From positions 1 through 25,031 of the forward strand of contig JAOZLU010000001.1 in the NCBI GenBank assembly GCA_029934695.1: a stretch of 25,031 nucleotides of DNA, given 5' to 3'. Below, piece after piece: positions 1-6,955 of this stretch (the stretch's first letter is position 1; each line of letters starts with the position of its first letter). Below the pieces are notes generated by a model. That model worked only from the letters and a program-made list of their open reading frames with translations, was not told the origin of the DNA and did no database searches. This DNA comes from Desulfobacterales bacterium. GTDB lineage: Bacteria; Desulfobacterota; Desulfobacteria; Desulfobacterales; 4be13. A program made the translations under genes and the position numbers.

Positions 1-132
1 CTCACCTAAGACTTCCATGAAATTTTCAATGGACATATCTGCTATTTTTGCTGCCCGTGACATATCTGGCTCATGCTCATTCCTGAAGCCCCAGTATATC
101 ATCGCACAAATAGCAATCTTCCTCCCTGACAT
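1..132 (-). CDS. Small partial ORF, possible UPF0175-like antitoxin
   Basis: A reading frame opens at an ATG at 132 (another in-frame ATG at 102) and stays open to the window edge, so the 3' end is missing. It overlaps the last ~55 bases of the WD40 gene in a different frame. The visible peptide has an alanine-rich helix-turn-helix-like stretch (SRAAKIADMSIENFMEVLGE) that resembles the conserved core of UPF0175 antitoxins, in which an 'AAELAG..' helix is followed by an 'EFL..L' helix. The usual N-terminal ~25 residues are not evident, so it may be a truncated or short variant. An AGGGAGG sequence lies just after the first ATG, too far from the second to be a convincing ribosome site. The family assignment is from memory of the motif only; it could be a chance frame. 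Confidence 0.3.
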   Translation of the reverse strand, partial: MSGRKIAICAMIYWGFRNEHEPDMSRAAKIADMSIENFMEVLGE

Positions 133-1174
133 TGGGATTGTTTTTCAGATACCCTTTCAGCCACTCACACGCGTCCAACAGCAAATTATCCATATCCATG
201 TCCCATAGTCTGATACCCTCAGAGTTTCCAAACGCAAAAGTTTTGCCGTCAGGGCTGAAAGCAATGCTGTGAGCCGAAAGAGAAGTCTTTTTTGAAGGCA
301 CCCATATTTTAGAACCATCCTCAACATTCCAGAGTGTCAGTTTGTTATCGCCTCCTATCGAAGCGAGTATTTTACCGTCAGGGCTGAAGCGGACACTGTG
401 AACACCGTATGAATAAGCTTTGAAGACAAATATTTCATTGCCGCTTGCCACATTCCAGAGGCGGATGGTGCCATCATCCCCACCTGATGCAAGACATCGG
501 CCGTCAGGGCTGAATTTCACGCTGAGAACAGATTCTTTATGACCTTCCAACGCCCTGATTTCACTTCCTCTTGTTACATTCCATAGTCTGATGGCGCTGT
601 CATCACCTCCCGAAGCAAGAATTCTGCTGTCAGGACTGAAATCAATGCTGAAAAAAGGACCGCCATTCCCTTCCAAGACCTTAATTTCTTTGCCAGTTCT
701 TGTATTCCATAATCTGATCTTGTTGTCATTTTCGCCTAAGGCAAGCATTTTATTGTCAGGGCTGAAAGCCATGCTGTGAGCAGAATTCTTAGATACTTCT
801 TTAAAGAGTTTAATGTCACTGTCGCTTTTCACGTTCCGCATTTTGATGGTGTCGTCAGCGATCCATGCCAGAATTTTACCATCAGGACTGAAACAGATGC
901 CTGACACAGAAGAAAAAGGATCTTTCCATCGCCTGATTTCATCCTTTTTTTCCAAGTTCCACAGCCGAACAGTACCATCCTCACTTCCCCAAGCCATGAG
1001 TTTGCTGTCAGGGCTGAAGATTATCACGGGATCAGAATCCTCTTCCAACTTCAGAACATTATCTCTTTCTTCAAGATTCCATATTCTGATGCCCCTGTCA
1101 GCACCTCCTGAGATAAGTGTTTTACCCTCACGATCGAAAGCCACAGTGAAAACCTCACCGTTATGCCCCCTCAA
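77..1174 (-). CDS. C-terminal WD40 propeller of the STAND ATPase (frameshifted half)
   Basis: This frame encodes eight WD40 repeats, recognisable by recurring 'FSPDGK.LASGG.D..IRLWNV' blocks, then a tail (DACEWLKGYLKNNPNV) typical of the end of bacterial STAND-WD40 proteins. It has no start of its own. The only initiation codon at its 5' end is a TTG at 1174 inside the upstream gene, with no ribosome site, and its first residues (GHNGEVFTVAF) complete the half-finished WD40 blade that ends the upstream frame. The frames meet in a run of five G (plus-strand C5 at 1166-1170). Removing one G gives EFEGHNGEVFTV in one frame, and the six upstream plus eight downstream blades make fourteen, i.e. 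two seven-bladed propellers. I therefore read it as the 3' part of the gene at 1161-4877. It would act as a protein-interaction or ligand-sensing surface. Confidence 0.85.
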   Translation of the reverse strand: MRGHNGEVFTVAFDREGKTLISGGADRGIRIWNLEERDNVLKLEEDSDPVIIFSPDSKLMAWGSEDGTVRLWNLEKKDEIRRWKDPFSSVSGICFSPDGKILAWIADDTIKMRNVKSDSDIKLFKEVSKNSAHSMAFSPDNKMLALGENDNKIRLWNTRTGKEIKVLEGNGGPFFSIDFSPDSRILASGGDDSAIRLWNVTRGSEIRALEGHKESVLSVKFSPDGRCLASGGDDGTIRLWNVASGNEIFVFKAYSYGVHSVRFSPDGKILASIGGDNKLTLWNVEDGSKIWVPSKKTSLSAHSIAFSPDGKTFAFGNSEGIRLWDMDMDNLLLDACEWLKGYLKNNPNVREEDCYLCDDILGLQE

Positions 1175-4100
1175 ACTCTTTTATCTTGCGGCCGTCTTTC
1201 ACATTCCAGAGCCTGACACTGCCTTTATAATCTCCTGATGCGATAGTTCTGCCATCAGGGCTGAAAGCGACGCTGTAAATCTCACCGAAAGTGGAAAATT
1301 CTTTTCCAAATTCACTTTCTTCCTCAAATTCCCTTATAATATAAGGGCGTTGTACGTTCCATAGGATAATTTTTCCGTCAGTATCTCCTGATGCAAGAAG
1401 TTTTCCATCGGGGCTAAAACTGACACTATAAACAGGGGTAGGAGAGCCCTTCAATGAAGGCTTGATTTCACGGCCTTTTTTTACATCCCATAAGATGATT
1501 CTGTATTCAGAAAAAAATTCCGTTGAACGAAAATCACTCAGAGCCATAATTTTAGCATCAGGGCTGAACTGAAGAATTCTGACAGGACAGAATTTTTTTT
1601 TATTTTCAAATATTCCGATTGTCTCACCGTCTTCCACATTCCATAGCCGGATGCTTCTGTCATCACCTCCTGAAACCAAAACTTCAAGTGCCGGATCATG
1701 TCTTCTGAATTCCTTCTGATAGGGAAATCGCTGATTCGAGTTAGAGATAAAACGGATGCTTCTGACTGCATCTGAATGACCTTCCAATTTCCTGATTTCC
1801 TTGCCGTTTTCCAAATTCCACAACCTGATGGTCTTGTCTGAACTTCCCGAAGCCAGCAGTCCGCTTTGGTTCGGACTGAAACTGACGCTCCAGATCACGT
1901 CAGAATGGCCTGTCAATTTTCTTATTTCCTTGCCGTCTTCCAAGTTCCACAACCTGATGGTATTGTCCGAACTTCCCGAAGCCAGCAGCTTACCATCAGG
2001 ACTGAGGCTCAGATGATTGACAGCGCCTTCGTGGCCTTCCAATATATTCTTCTCAGAAGTTTCAGCCATGACTTCATGAAAAGCGAATATAAGCCGATGT
2101 TTCAATTCTGCTGGCGAACCGTCTTCTGAAGACAGGCCTGCTTTGACAAGTGCAGTCATTGCTTCCAGTTTTTCATTTGAGAGGAAAAGTGCCCGGGAGG
2201 ACTGCATAAAAGCTTCTGTCGCATTTATTTTTGCCGCCCGGTTCTCCTGCTTTATCTGGTGTATGCCGAAAACCAGGGTCAGGATAAACACGATTGCAAA
2301 GGCAAGCCCAAATATGAGCTGCCATTTTTTTATCCGGATTATGTCTTTTTCCGCTTTCCTCCGCTTATCCTTCTCTTCTTTCAACAACTGCCCGCCCTCT
2401 TTCTCGCGGATAAAATCCACGAGATAATCATGCACAACAATCTGATACCACCTGTGATCTTCGCTGCGAACAAGATTCACCAGCATGGACTCGACCAAGA
2501 TATCCAGAATCAGGTCCAGTTGCTCATCTTCAATTTCAACATCCTCGTTCCTTAGTTCGCTTAAAAGCTCATCCCGGGTTTTCAGAGGGCGGGTATTTTT
2601 TTCACCCGTGAGCAGATACAAAATCCGCCAAGTTGCCTTTTCATTTTTCTGCCCACAGTCGTGGACCACTTCATTGAGAAATCCTTCAACCAGCTTCTCC
2701 TTGGGCTTATCTTCATTCTCATATTCTTCCAGAGTTTTAATCTTATTGTCCTGAACCTGGGAACCGATAATCTGTAGCTCAATAGGCCGAACACCATCTG
2801 AATCTTCCGAGAGGTCTTTCACGATTCTGTTGATCAGATCCTCTTTTAACGGGAAATTGCCGCGCTCAGTCAGGAGTTTGATAACGGATTTGGCATGTTC
2901 ACGAGAGAAATTTCCCAAGTGGACGCGAAGATTCCGGGCAATAATGTCGAATTCTACCCGGCCCTCGCATTCCAACAGGTAATGAAAATAATCCTCCCGC
3001 AGAGACAGGATAAACTTCGCACAGCGAGACGCGACCAACTCCCGTAGAAAATGATAAAACCCTCGTCTGCATTCCGGATTGGGGTTGACAAAAAAGAACT
3101 CCTCAAACTGATCAAAAATCAGCACCGGCATAAAATTCTGTTTCTGAATCCTCTCCAATTCCTCAATTATGGATTTCGGTGAGTCAGGCTGTCCTTGGAT
3201 ATTGAAATCCGTGAACCGCTCAGAGGTTTCAGCCAACGCGTCCCACAGTTCCCGCCCGAGTGTTTCCAGCCACTCCTTGTAATTTCTGACCATCACCGGG
3301 ATAGCTATGTATTTACGCGGCCCCCCCTCGATTTTACTCTGCCCAATCCGAGTCTGCTTAAGGAGAGGTGCAAGCCCTGCTTCCAGGATAGAGCTTTTTC
3401 CCACTCCTGAATGACCGTGAAACACGATCACATTACATTGGGGATCGTTGAGCTTTTGAACCAGCTTGTCAATGTCCTCATCTCGTCCTGATGCGTTGAT
3501 TTCCTCCGCCATATTGATCTCGCCACTGCTGGCCCAACGCCGGGGCTTTAATCGGCCCACGCCAACAAAGGCCCGAAGCCCGAACTGCTGTTCAAGGGAA
3601 TTCCGCTCCTGCTTCATCTGGAATGCCTCGCGATACAGCCCCTGCTCATAATAAACAGCATTCAGCAGTGTCAGAAATCTGCTCCAAAATGTCGGCTCAA
3701 AACCGGTATCCTCGTTTTTTTTCGTGGTTTCGGACCCTTTAATCGTCTTTTTAATCTGATCCAATACCTCGGAGGCTTGGGACAAAAACCGCTGCTCTGT
3801 CGGACAGAGACTATCCAGCAACTGTTGCGCCAATTGTTCCGCGGTTTTCCAATCCTTGCGATGTGATGCTGTTTCCGCTAAAAACAGATAACATTCAGCG
3901 CACTCGCTATTATTGCCGCAGGTCTGATTCAGTTCAAGGGCTTTTTTTGCTGTTTTTTCCAACTCATTCCAATCTTTCAGTTTTTTGAGTACATGACACA
4001 GATCGCATATACATCTTGCCGCGACTTCCTCATGTGCTTCAAGCGCGATGATACATTCCTGCAAACAGGATTTGGCTTTTTTCAGTTCTCCTTTTTTCTC

Positions 4101-4877
4101 ATGGCACTGGGCCATGAGTTTCAGAAACACGCCCTGTGCCTCAGGCGGGCCAGCCTGTTTCCAGTATTCAAAACTTTTTTCATAGAATCTGAGGGCAGCA
4201 TCTGTATCTCCCTGTTCGTGTATGCCCTGGATAAATTGGAAATCAGCGTGAAGTTCCAGGGATAAATCTGCTTTCCGGCATTCCACATCCTTGAGAAAGA
4301 GTTCAAACTCACGTGGGGATGACAAATTCGGGCGACAATGTGCCTGCCTGTCTTCATCCTGTGTCGTTTGGAGGTGCGGGTTTAAAATTCCGGTAAACTC
4401 GCGGGCAGCATGATCCTGTAACGTGCCAAAAAGTTCGTCATCCGGGAGTTCAAAATGGACAGATGCGCCTGTCCAGTTCTTAAAATCCGGTGCGAACCGG
4501 AACAGCTTTTGCAGGATATCGTCATCAATCCAGAGAATAAGGGGAAAAGGAAAATGCTCCTGAAATATCTCCCTGTCCCGGTTGGCTCCTCTTAACATAT
4601 CTTCAGAATGCTTTGAGGATTCAAGCCCCAGAACCATAAGCGATTCTGGACGATCTTCCTGAACAGCGTCCGAAATGGCGCGCCAGAGGTGTTTTTCCCA
4701 AGTGGGAAGCTGTATTTCCTGAATCTGAATTCCCGCACGTTTGTGCAACTGTTCAAGAATCTGTGATCTCAGCCCATCGTAATTGCAGCGTGCAAAGATC
4801 AGGGAAAAGGTTCCGGCTGATGCTTCCAGCGCAAATGCCAGCTCGGAAAGAGTTTCATTCATCTTTTCTTCATTCAT
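1161..4877 (-). CDS. STAND ATPase: inactive N-domain, TPR, nSTAND1 NTPase, TM helix, WD40 (5' part)
   Basis: This is a large signal-transduction or conflict-type ATPase. Residue numbers count from the longest start, at 4928. Residues ~30-165 are an alpha/beta domain lacking a P-loop, with a 'PLILWIDDDIL..LFRFAPDFKNWTG' core (partly masked here) seen in front of many STAND proteins. Residues ~225-450 are TPR-like helices. Residues ~490-840 form an nSTAND1 NTPase with Walker A GHSGVGKSS (505-513) and Walker B VLIFDQFEEFF (602-612). A membrane helix covers ~869-889, and six WD40 blades follow. The frame ends prematurely inside blade seven at TAA 1161-1163, and the rest continues in another frame at 77-1174. 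The intended product would be about 1600 residues. I prefer the ATG at 4877 because codons upstream of it lie partly in a 93-bp repeat; neither start has a good ribosome site. A role as a ligand-triggered oligomerising switch is known for STAND proteins; the specific trigger is unknown. Confidence 0.85.
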   Translation of the reverse strand: MNEEKMNETLSELAFALEASAGTFSLIFARCNYDGLRSQILEQLHKRAGIQIQEIQLPTWEKHLWRAISDAVQEDRPESLMVLGLESSKHSEDMLRGANRDREIFQEHFPFPLILWIDDDILQKLFRFAPDFKNWTGASVHFELPDDELFGTLQDHAAREFTGILNPHLQTTQDEDRQAHCRPNLSSPREFELFLKDVECRKADLSLELHADFQFIQGIHEQGDTDAALRFYEKSFEYWKQAGPPEAQGVFLKLMAQCHEKKGELKKAKSCLQECIIALEAHEEVAARCICDLCHVLKKLKDWNELEKTAKKALELNQTCGNNSECAECYLFLAETASHRKDWKTAEQLAQQLLDSLCPTEQRFLSQASEVLDQIKKTIKGSETTKKNEDTGFEPTFWSRFLTLLNAVYYEQGLYREAFQMKQERNSLEQQFGLRAFVGVGRLKPRRWASSGEINMAEEINASGRDEDIDKLVQKLNDPQCNVIVFHGHSGVGKSSILEAGLAPLLKQTRIGQSKIEGGPRKYIAIPVMVRNYKEWLETLGRELWDALAETSERFTDFNIQGQPDSPKSIIEELERIQKQNFMPVLIFDQFEEFFFVNPNPECRRGFYHFLRELVASRCAKFILSLREDYFHYLLECEGRVEFDIIARNLRVHLGNFSREHAKSVIKLLTERGNFPLKEDLINRIVKDLSEDSDGVRPIELQIIGSQVQDNKIKTLEEYENEDKPKEKLVEGFLNEVVHDCGQKNEKATWRILYLLTGEKNTRPLKTRDELLSELRNEDVEIEDEQLDLILDILVESMLVNLVRSEDHRWYQIVVHDYLVDFIREKEGGQLLKEEKDKRRKAEKDIIRIKKWQLIFGLAFAIVFILTLVFGIHQIKQENRAAKINATEAFMQSSRALFLSNEKLEAMTALVKAGLSSEDGSPAELKHRLIFAFHEVMAETSEKNILEGHEGAVNHLSLSPDGKLLASGSSDNTIRLWNLEDGKEIRKLTGHSDVIWSVSFSPNQSGLLASGSSDKTIRLWNLENGKEIRKLEGHSDAVRSIRFISNSNQRFPYQKEFRRHDPALEVLVSGGDDRSIRLWNVEDGETIGIFENKKKFCPVRILQFSPDAKIMALSDFRSTEFFSEYRIILWDVKKGREIKPSLKGSPTPVYSVSFSPDGKLLASGDTDGKIILWNVQRPYIIREFEEESEFGKEFSTFGEIYSVAFSPDGRTIASGDYKGSVRLWNVKDGRKIKEFEGA

Positions 4878-4908
4878 CGCGTTCACCATCAGGAAGAGTG
4901 CCAAAATC

Positions 4909-5094
4909 GTGTTTTGACACTCTCTCATGTTCCATTACAAGTTGTGTCAGAGGATAAAAATCAAAACATTTCGGACGGGGTTGCAAACCCCGTCCGGCCC
5001 GGTGTTTTGACACCCTCTCATGTTCCATTACAAGTTGTGTTAGAGGATAAAAATCAAAACATTTCGGACGGGGTTGCAAACCCCGTCTGGCCCG
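4909..5094. repeat. Two tandem copies of a 93-bp repeat with strong hairpin
   Basis: The units are 4909-5001 and 5002-5094 and differ at only a few positions. Each ends with a near-perfect palindrome, CGGACGGGGTT/GCA/AACCCCGTCCG (11-bp stem, 3-base loop), in the first copy; the second has one mismatch. Unit 1 overlaps the longest possible 5' end of the STAND gene. The repeat sits between the STAND gene and the ATPase gene and may serve as a transcription terminator or be a REP-like element. No transposase is adjacent. Confidence 0.85.
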
Positions 5095-5124
5095 CTCTGA
5101 TTCTGCCAGTCATAGCCTTTCTGC

Positions 5125-5149
5125 CGGACGGGATTTACAGCCCCGTTCG
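5125..5149. repeat. Degenerate solo copy of the CGGACGGGG hairpin
   Basis: CGGACGGG followed by eight bases and then CCCCGTTCG forms an imperfect stem of the same family as the hairpins in the adjacent 93-bp repeats, without the rest of the unit. It lies 15 bases downstream of the stop of the ATPase gene and could act on that transcript's 3' end, although no T-run follows. Confidence 0.6.
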
Positions 5150-5164
5150 CAACAGATGGCCTGA

Positions 5165-6538
5165 TCACGGGTTTAATTCTTTTGCATCTTTCAAAATCGG
5201 ATTCACCTCAAACCATGAGCCTTCCGAAGGGTCACGATATTCAAGAACAAAGAGATTCTGCAACAACTGATAATATTTTCTATGTTCCTGGATCATCTTA
5301 TTTTCCCTCACTTTTCTGAGCAGTTCCCATCCGTCAGGCACATCCAGCACCCCCAGACGCCAATCATTTCGAGTCTTTTGAACAACATGGGCCAAGCTTT
5401 CACTGGAAATTGGCAGATGCCTCTCTCTCTTGATACAATCCTGAAATAATACCATCAGATTCCGGGCGTGACCACCGCTGACCTGGCATAATGCATCCAA
5501 AGTTTCCGGGGTGTCAAAGATTTCAGTGATACGCTCCAGTCTCTGCCTTGCGGTTTCATAAGGGAATGCCCGGGTCAGAACCATCTGGCGCAACAATTCC
5601 ATGCCTTCCTGATTTTCATCTCCATTATTATGGCGAACCGGTATCATCGGCAATACATAGTAACCGTCAAATTTGTGCTTGAGTTTTACCGCTGTGGTTG
5701 AAAAAATCAGTCCAAACGGAAATGTGTAAACCACATGGCATTTCAGGAGCTTTAACTGTTCGCCCCGATCTATGAAGAGGTTTTGGGATTGAGCTTTTCC
5801 TGATGAAGCGGAAATCTCTCCCATTCGATCCATGCCGTCAACAATGATCACAAGCCCTTTTTTGCCTTTCTTTTTAAGGGAACTGACCACAGGTTCAATC
5901 AGTTCCTGGTTTATGGCCTCCAAAATTCTGTTTGTATCCGGGTCCAGATGCTCGCGCAATGTCCCTCGGAAATCAGGGCTGTCTTTTGCCTGTTTCAACA
6001 AGTCACCGAAAATTTTAACAATACCCCGGATACTGATCCCCACGGTTTCCAGACCTGGTATGGGAACCCCGACCTCATTGACGATCTTTTCTATCTTGCC
6101 ATACATCCCTGCGATATACTCTCTGATCTGTTTTGCGCTGATCTGTTGCTGAGGGATCATATCTCTCAGTTCATCCTCCCGGATCACTTGGCGGGCCATG
6201 AGGATCAGGATATCAACCACTCCGAGGTCTCCCATTTCCAGATGTTTGTCAGATTCAAAGTGAACTACATGGAACCCCTCTTTCCTTAATCGGGATCCGA
6301 GAGTGAGGAGTTCAGTGGATTTCCCGCATCCCATGTGTCCTGTGAAAAGCTGACAGGTTGGGATATGCGGATTCCATAACGCGATTTGGTCATATATTTT
6401 GTCAACTGCCTGTCCCTCTCTCACAGGGGAGAAATCAATATAATACCGATGCGCCAGCGGGTCACCGATATCCAGCGGCATATCTGGGTGGCAGACCCGG
6501 TACAGTGCGGTTACTTTTGCCCTTTTAATCTCTTCCAA
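5165..6538 (-). CDS. P-loop ATPase of AAA/STAND-like type
   Basis: This is a stand-alone P-loop ATPase of about 457 residues. Walker A is GHMGCGKST (residues 67-75) and Walker B LVIIVDGMDR (229-238). An N-terminal segment with 'YIDFSPVREG' precedes the nucleotide-binding core, as in many bacterial AAA/KAP-like proteins. The C-terminal ~120 residues are helical (winged-helix-like region unresolved), and there is no signal peptide or membrane segment, so it should be cytoplasmic. The only start in this frame is a TTG at 6538 without a ribosome site. A good AAAGGAG site and ATG (6594) lie just upstream but in another frame, which runs into a stop at 6511. One extra base near 6547-6550 would join the two and add ~20 residues. 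Function is unknown; the neighbouring STAND gene suggests a signalling or defence role. Confidence 0.75.
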   Translation of the reverse strand: MEEIKRAKVTALYRVCHPDMPLDIGDPLAHRYYIDFSPVREGQAVDKIYDQIALWNPHIPTCQLFTGHMGCGKSTELLTLGSRLRKEGFHVVHFESDKHLEMGDLGVVDILILMARQVIREDELRDMIPQQQISAKQIREYIAGMYGKIEKIVNEVGVPIPGLETVGISIRGIVKIFGDLLKQAKDSPDFRGTLREHLDPDTNRILEAINQELIEPVVSSLKKKGKKGLVIIVDGMDRMGEISASSGKAQSQNLFIDRGEQLKLLKCHVVYTFPFGLIFSTTAVKLKHKFDGYYVLPMIPVRHNNGDENQEGMELLRQMVLTRAFPYETARQRLERITEIFDTPETLDALCQVSGGHARNLMVLFQDCIKRERHLPISSESLAHVVQKTRNDWRLGVLDVPDGWELLRKVRENKMIQEHRKYYQLLQNLFVLEYRDPSEGSWFEVNPILKDAKELNP

Positions 6539-6610
6539 GCTCGCGTCCGGATGAGACTTCTTATATAGCGGGCAGTTTCTTCATCAATGGACATGTTTGT
6601 TGTCTCCTTT
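6511..6610 (-). promoter_or_regulatory. Ribosome site and ATG out of frame with the ATPase
   Basis: AAAGGAGA (minus strand, 6603-6610) lies ~9 bases before an ATG at 6594. The frame so opened encodes 27 residues (MSIDEETARYIRSLIRTRAW, then seven more) and stops at 6511-6513, inside the ATPase gene. This is either the true N terminus of the ATPase detached by a one-base loss (a GG to GGG change at 6549 or nearby gives LIRDASLEEIKRAK in one frame), or a translated leader peptide overlapping a TTG start. I favour the first because the leader peptide has ordinary protein composition and the TTG has no ribosome site. Confidence 0.55.
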
Positions 6611-6657
6611 CCTTTAGAAAATTAAATAATATACCCGAAAATATAGACTCGAAAATG

Positions 6658-6955
6658 TAGGGTGGGTGGAGCGAAGCGGAACCCACCAGACCAACAAATC
6701 GCCGAGTATTTTAATCCTGCGGGAGTTGAAAAAGGTGGGTTTCGCTTCGCTGCACCCACCCTACATTCCTGTGCCCACATTCCTGAATTGCCGGATATTT
6801 CAATCCTGCGGGAGTTGAAAAAGGTGGGTTTCGCTTCGCTGCACCCACCCTACATCCCTGTACCCACATTCCTGAAGCGCCGGATATTTTAATCCTGTGG
6901 GAGTTGAACAAGGTGGGGTTCGCTTTCGCTGCACCCATCCTACATTCTGCAACAC
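6658..6955. repeat. 89-bp tandem repeats carrying GGTGGGT palindromes
   Basis: The space of ~360 bases between the ATPase gene and the SpoIID gene is mostly repeats. Units begin at 6701, 6790 and 6879 (the third is cut short near 6950), with a strict 89-base period. Each contains GGTGGGT...ACCCACC around a TTCGCTTCGCTGC core. An oppositely oriented copy of the core (GTAGGGTGGGTGGAGCGAAG) lies at 6658-6687. The GGTGGGT palindrome family is widespread in bacterial intergenic DNA and is thought to be REP-like. The third unit has drifted (GGTGGGGTTCGCTTTCGC). I see no gene here; 6611-6657 is A+T-rich and has nothing I can name. Confidence 0.85.

Noticed and set aside
4870..5079. 69-residue minus-strand frame with an internal repeated peptide
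   Set aside because: The repeated peptide is just the translation of the 93-bp tandem repeat, and the frame overlaps the STAND gene start; no independent coding evidence.
6658..6955. CRISPR or coding repeat interpretation of the 89-bp units
   Set aside because: The units are contiguous without unique spacers, and the frames across them contain no domain; they match the common GGTGGGT intergenic palindrome type.
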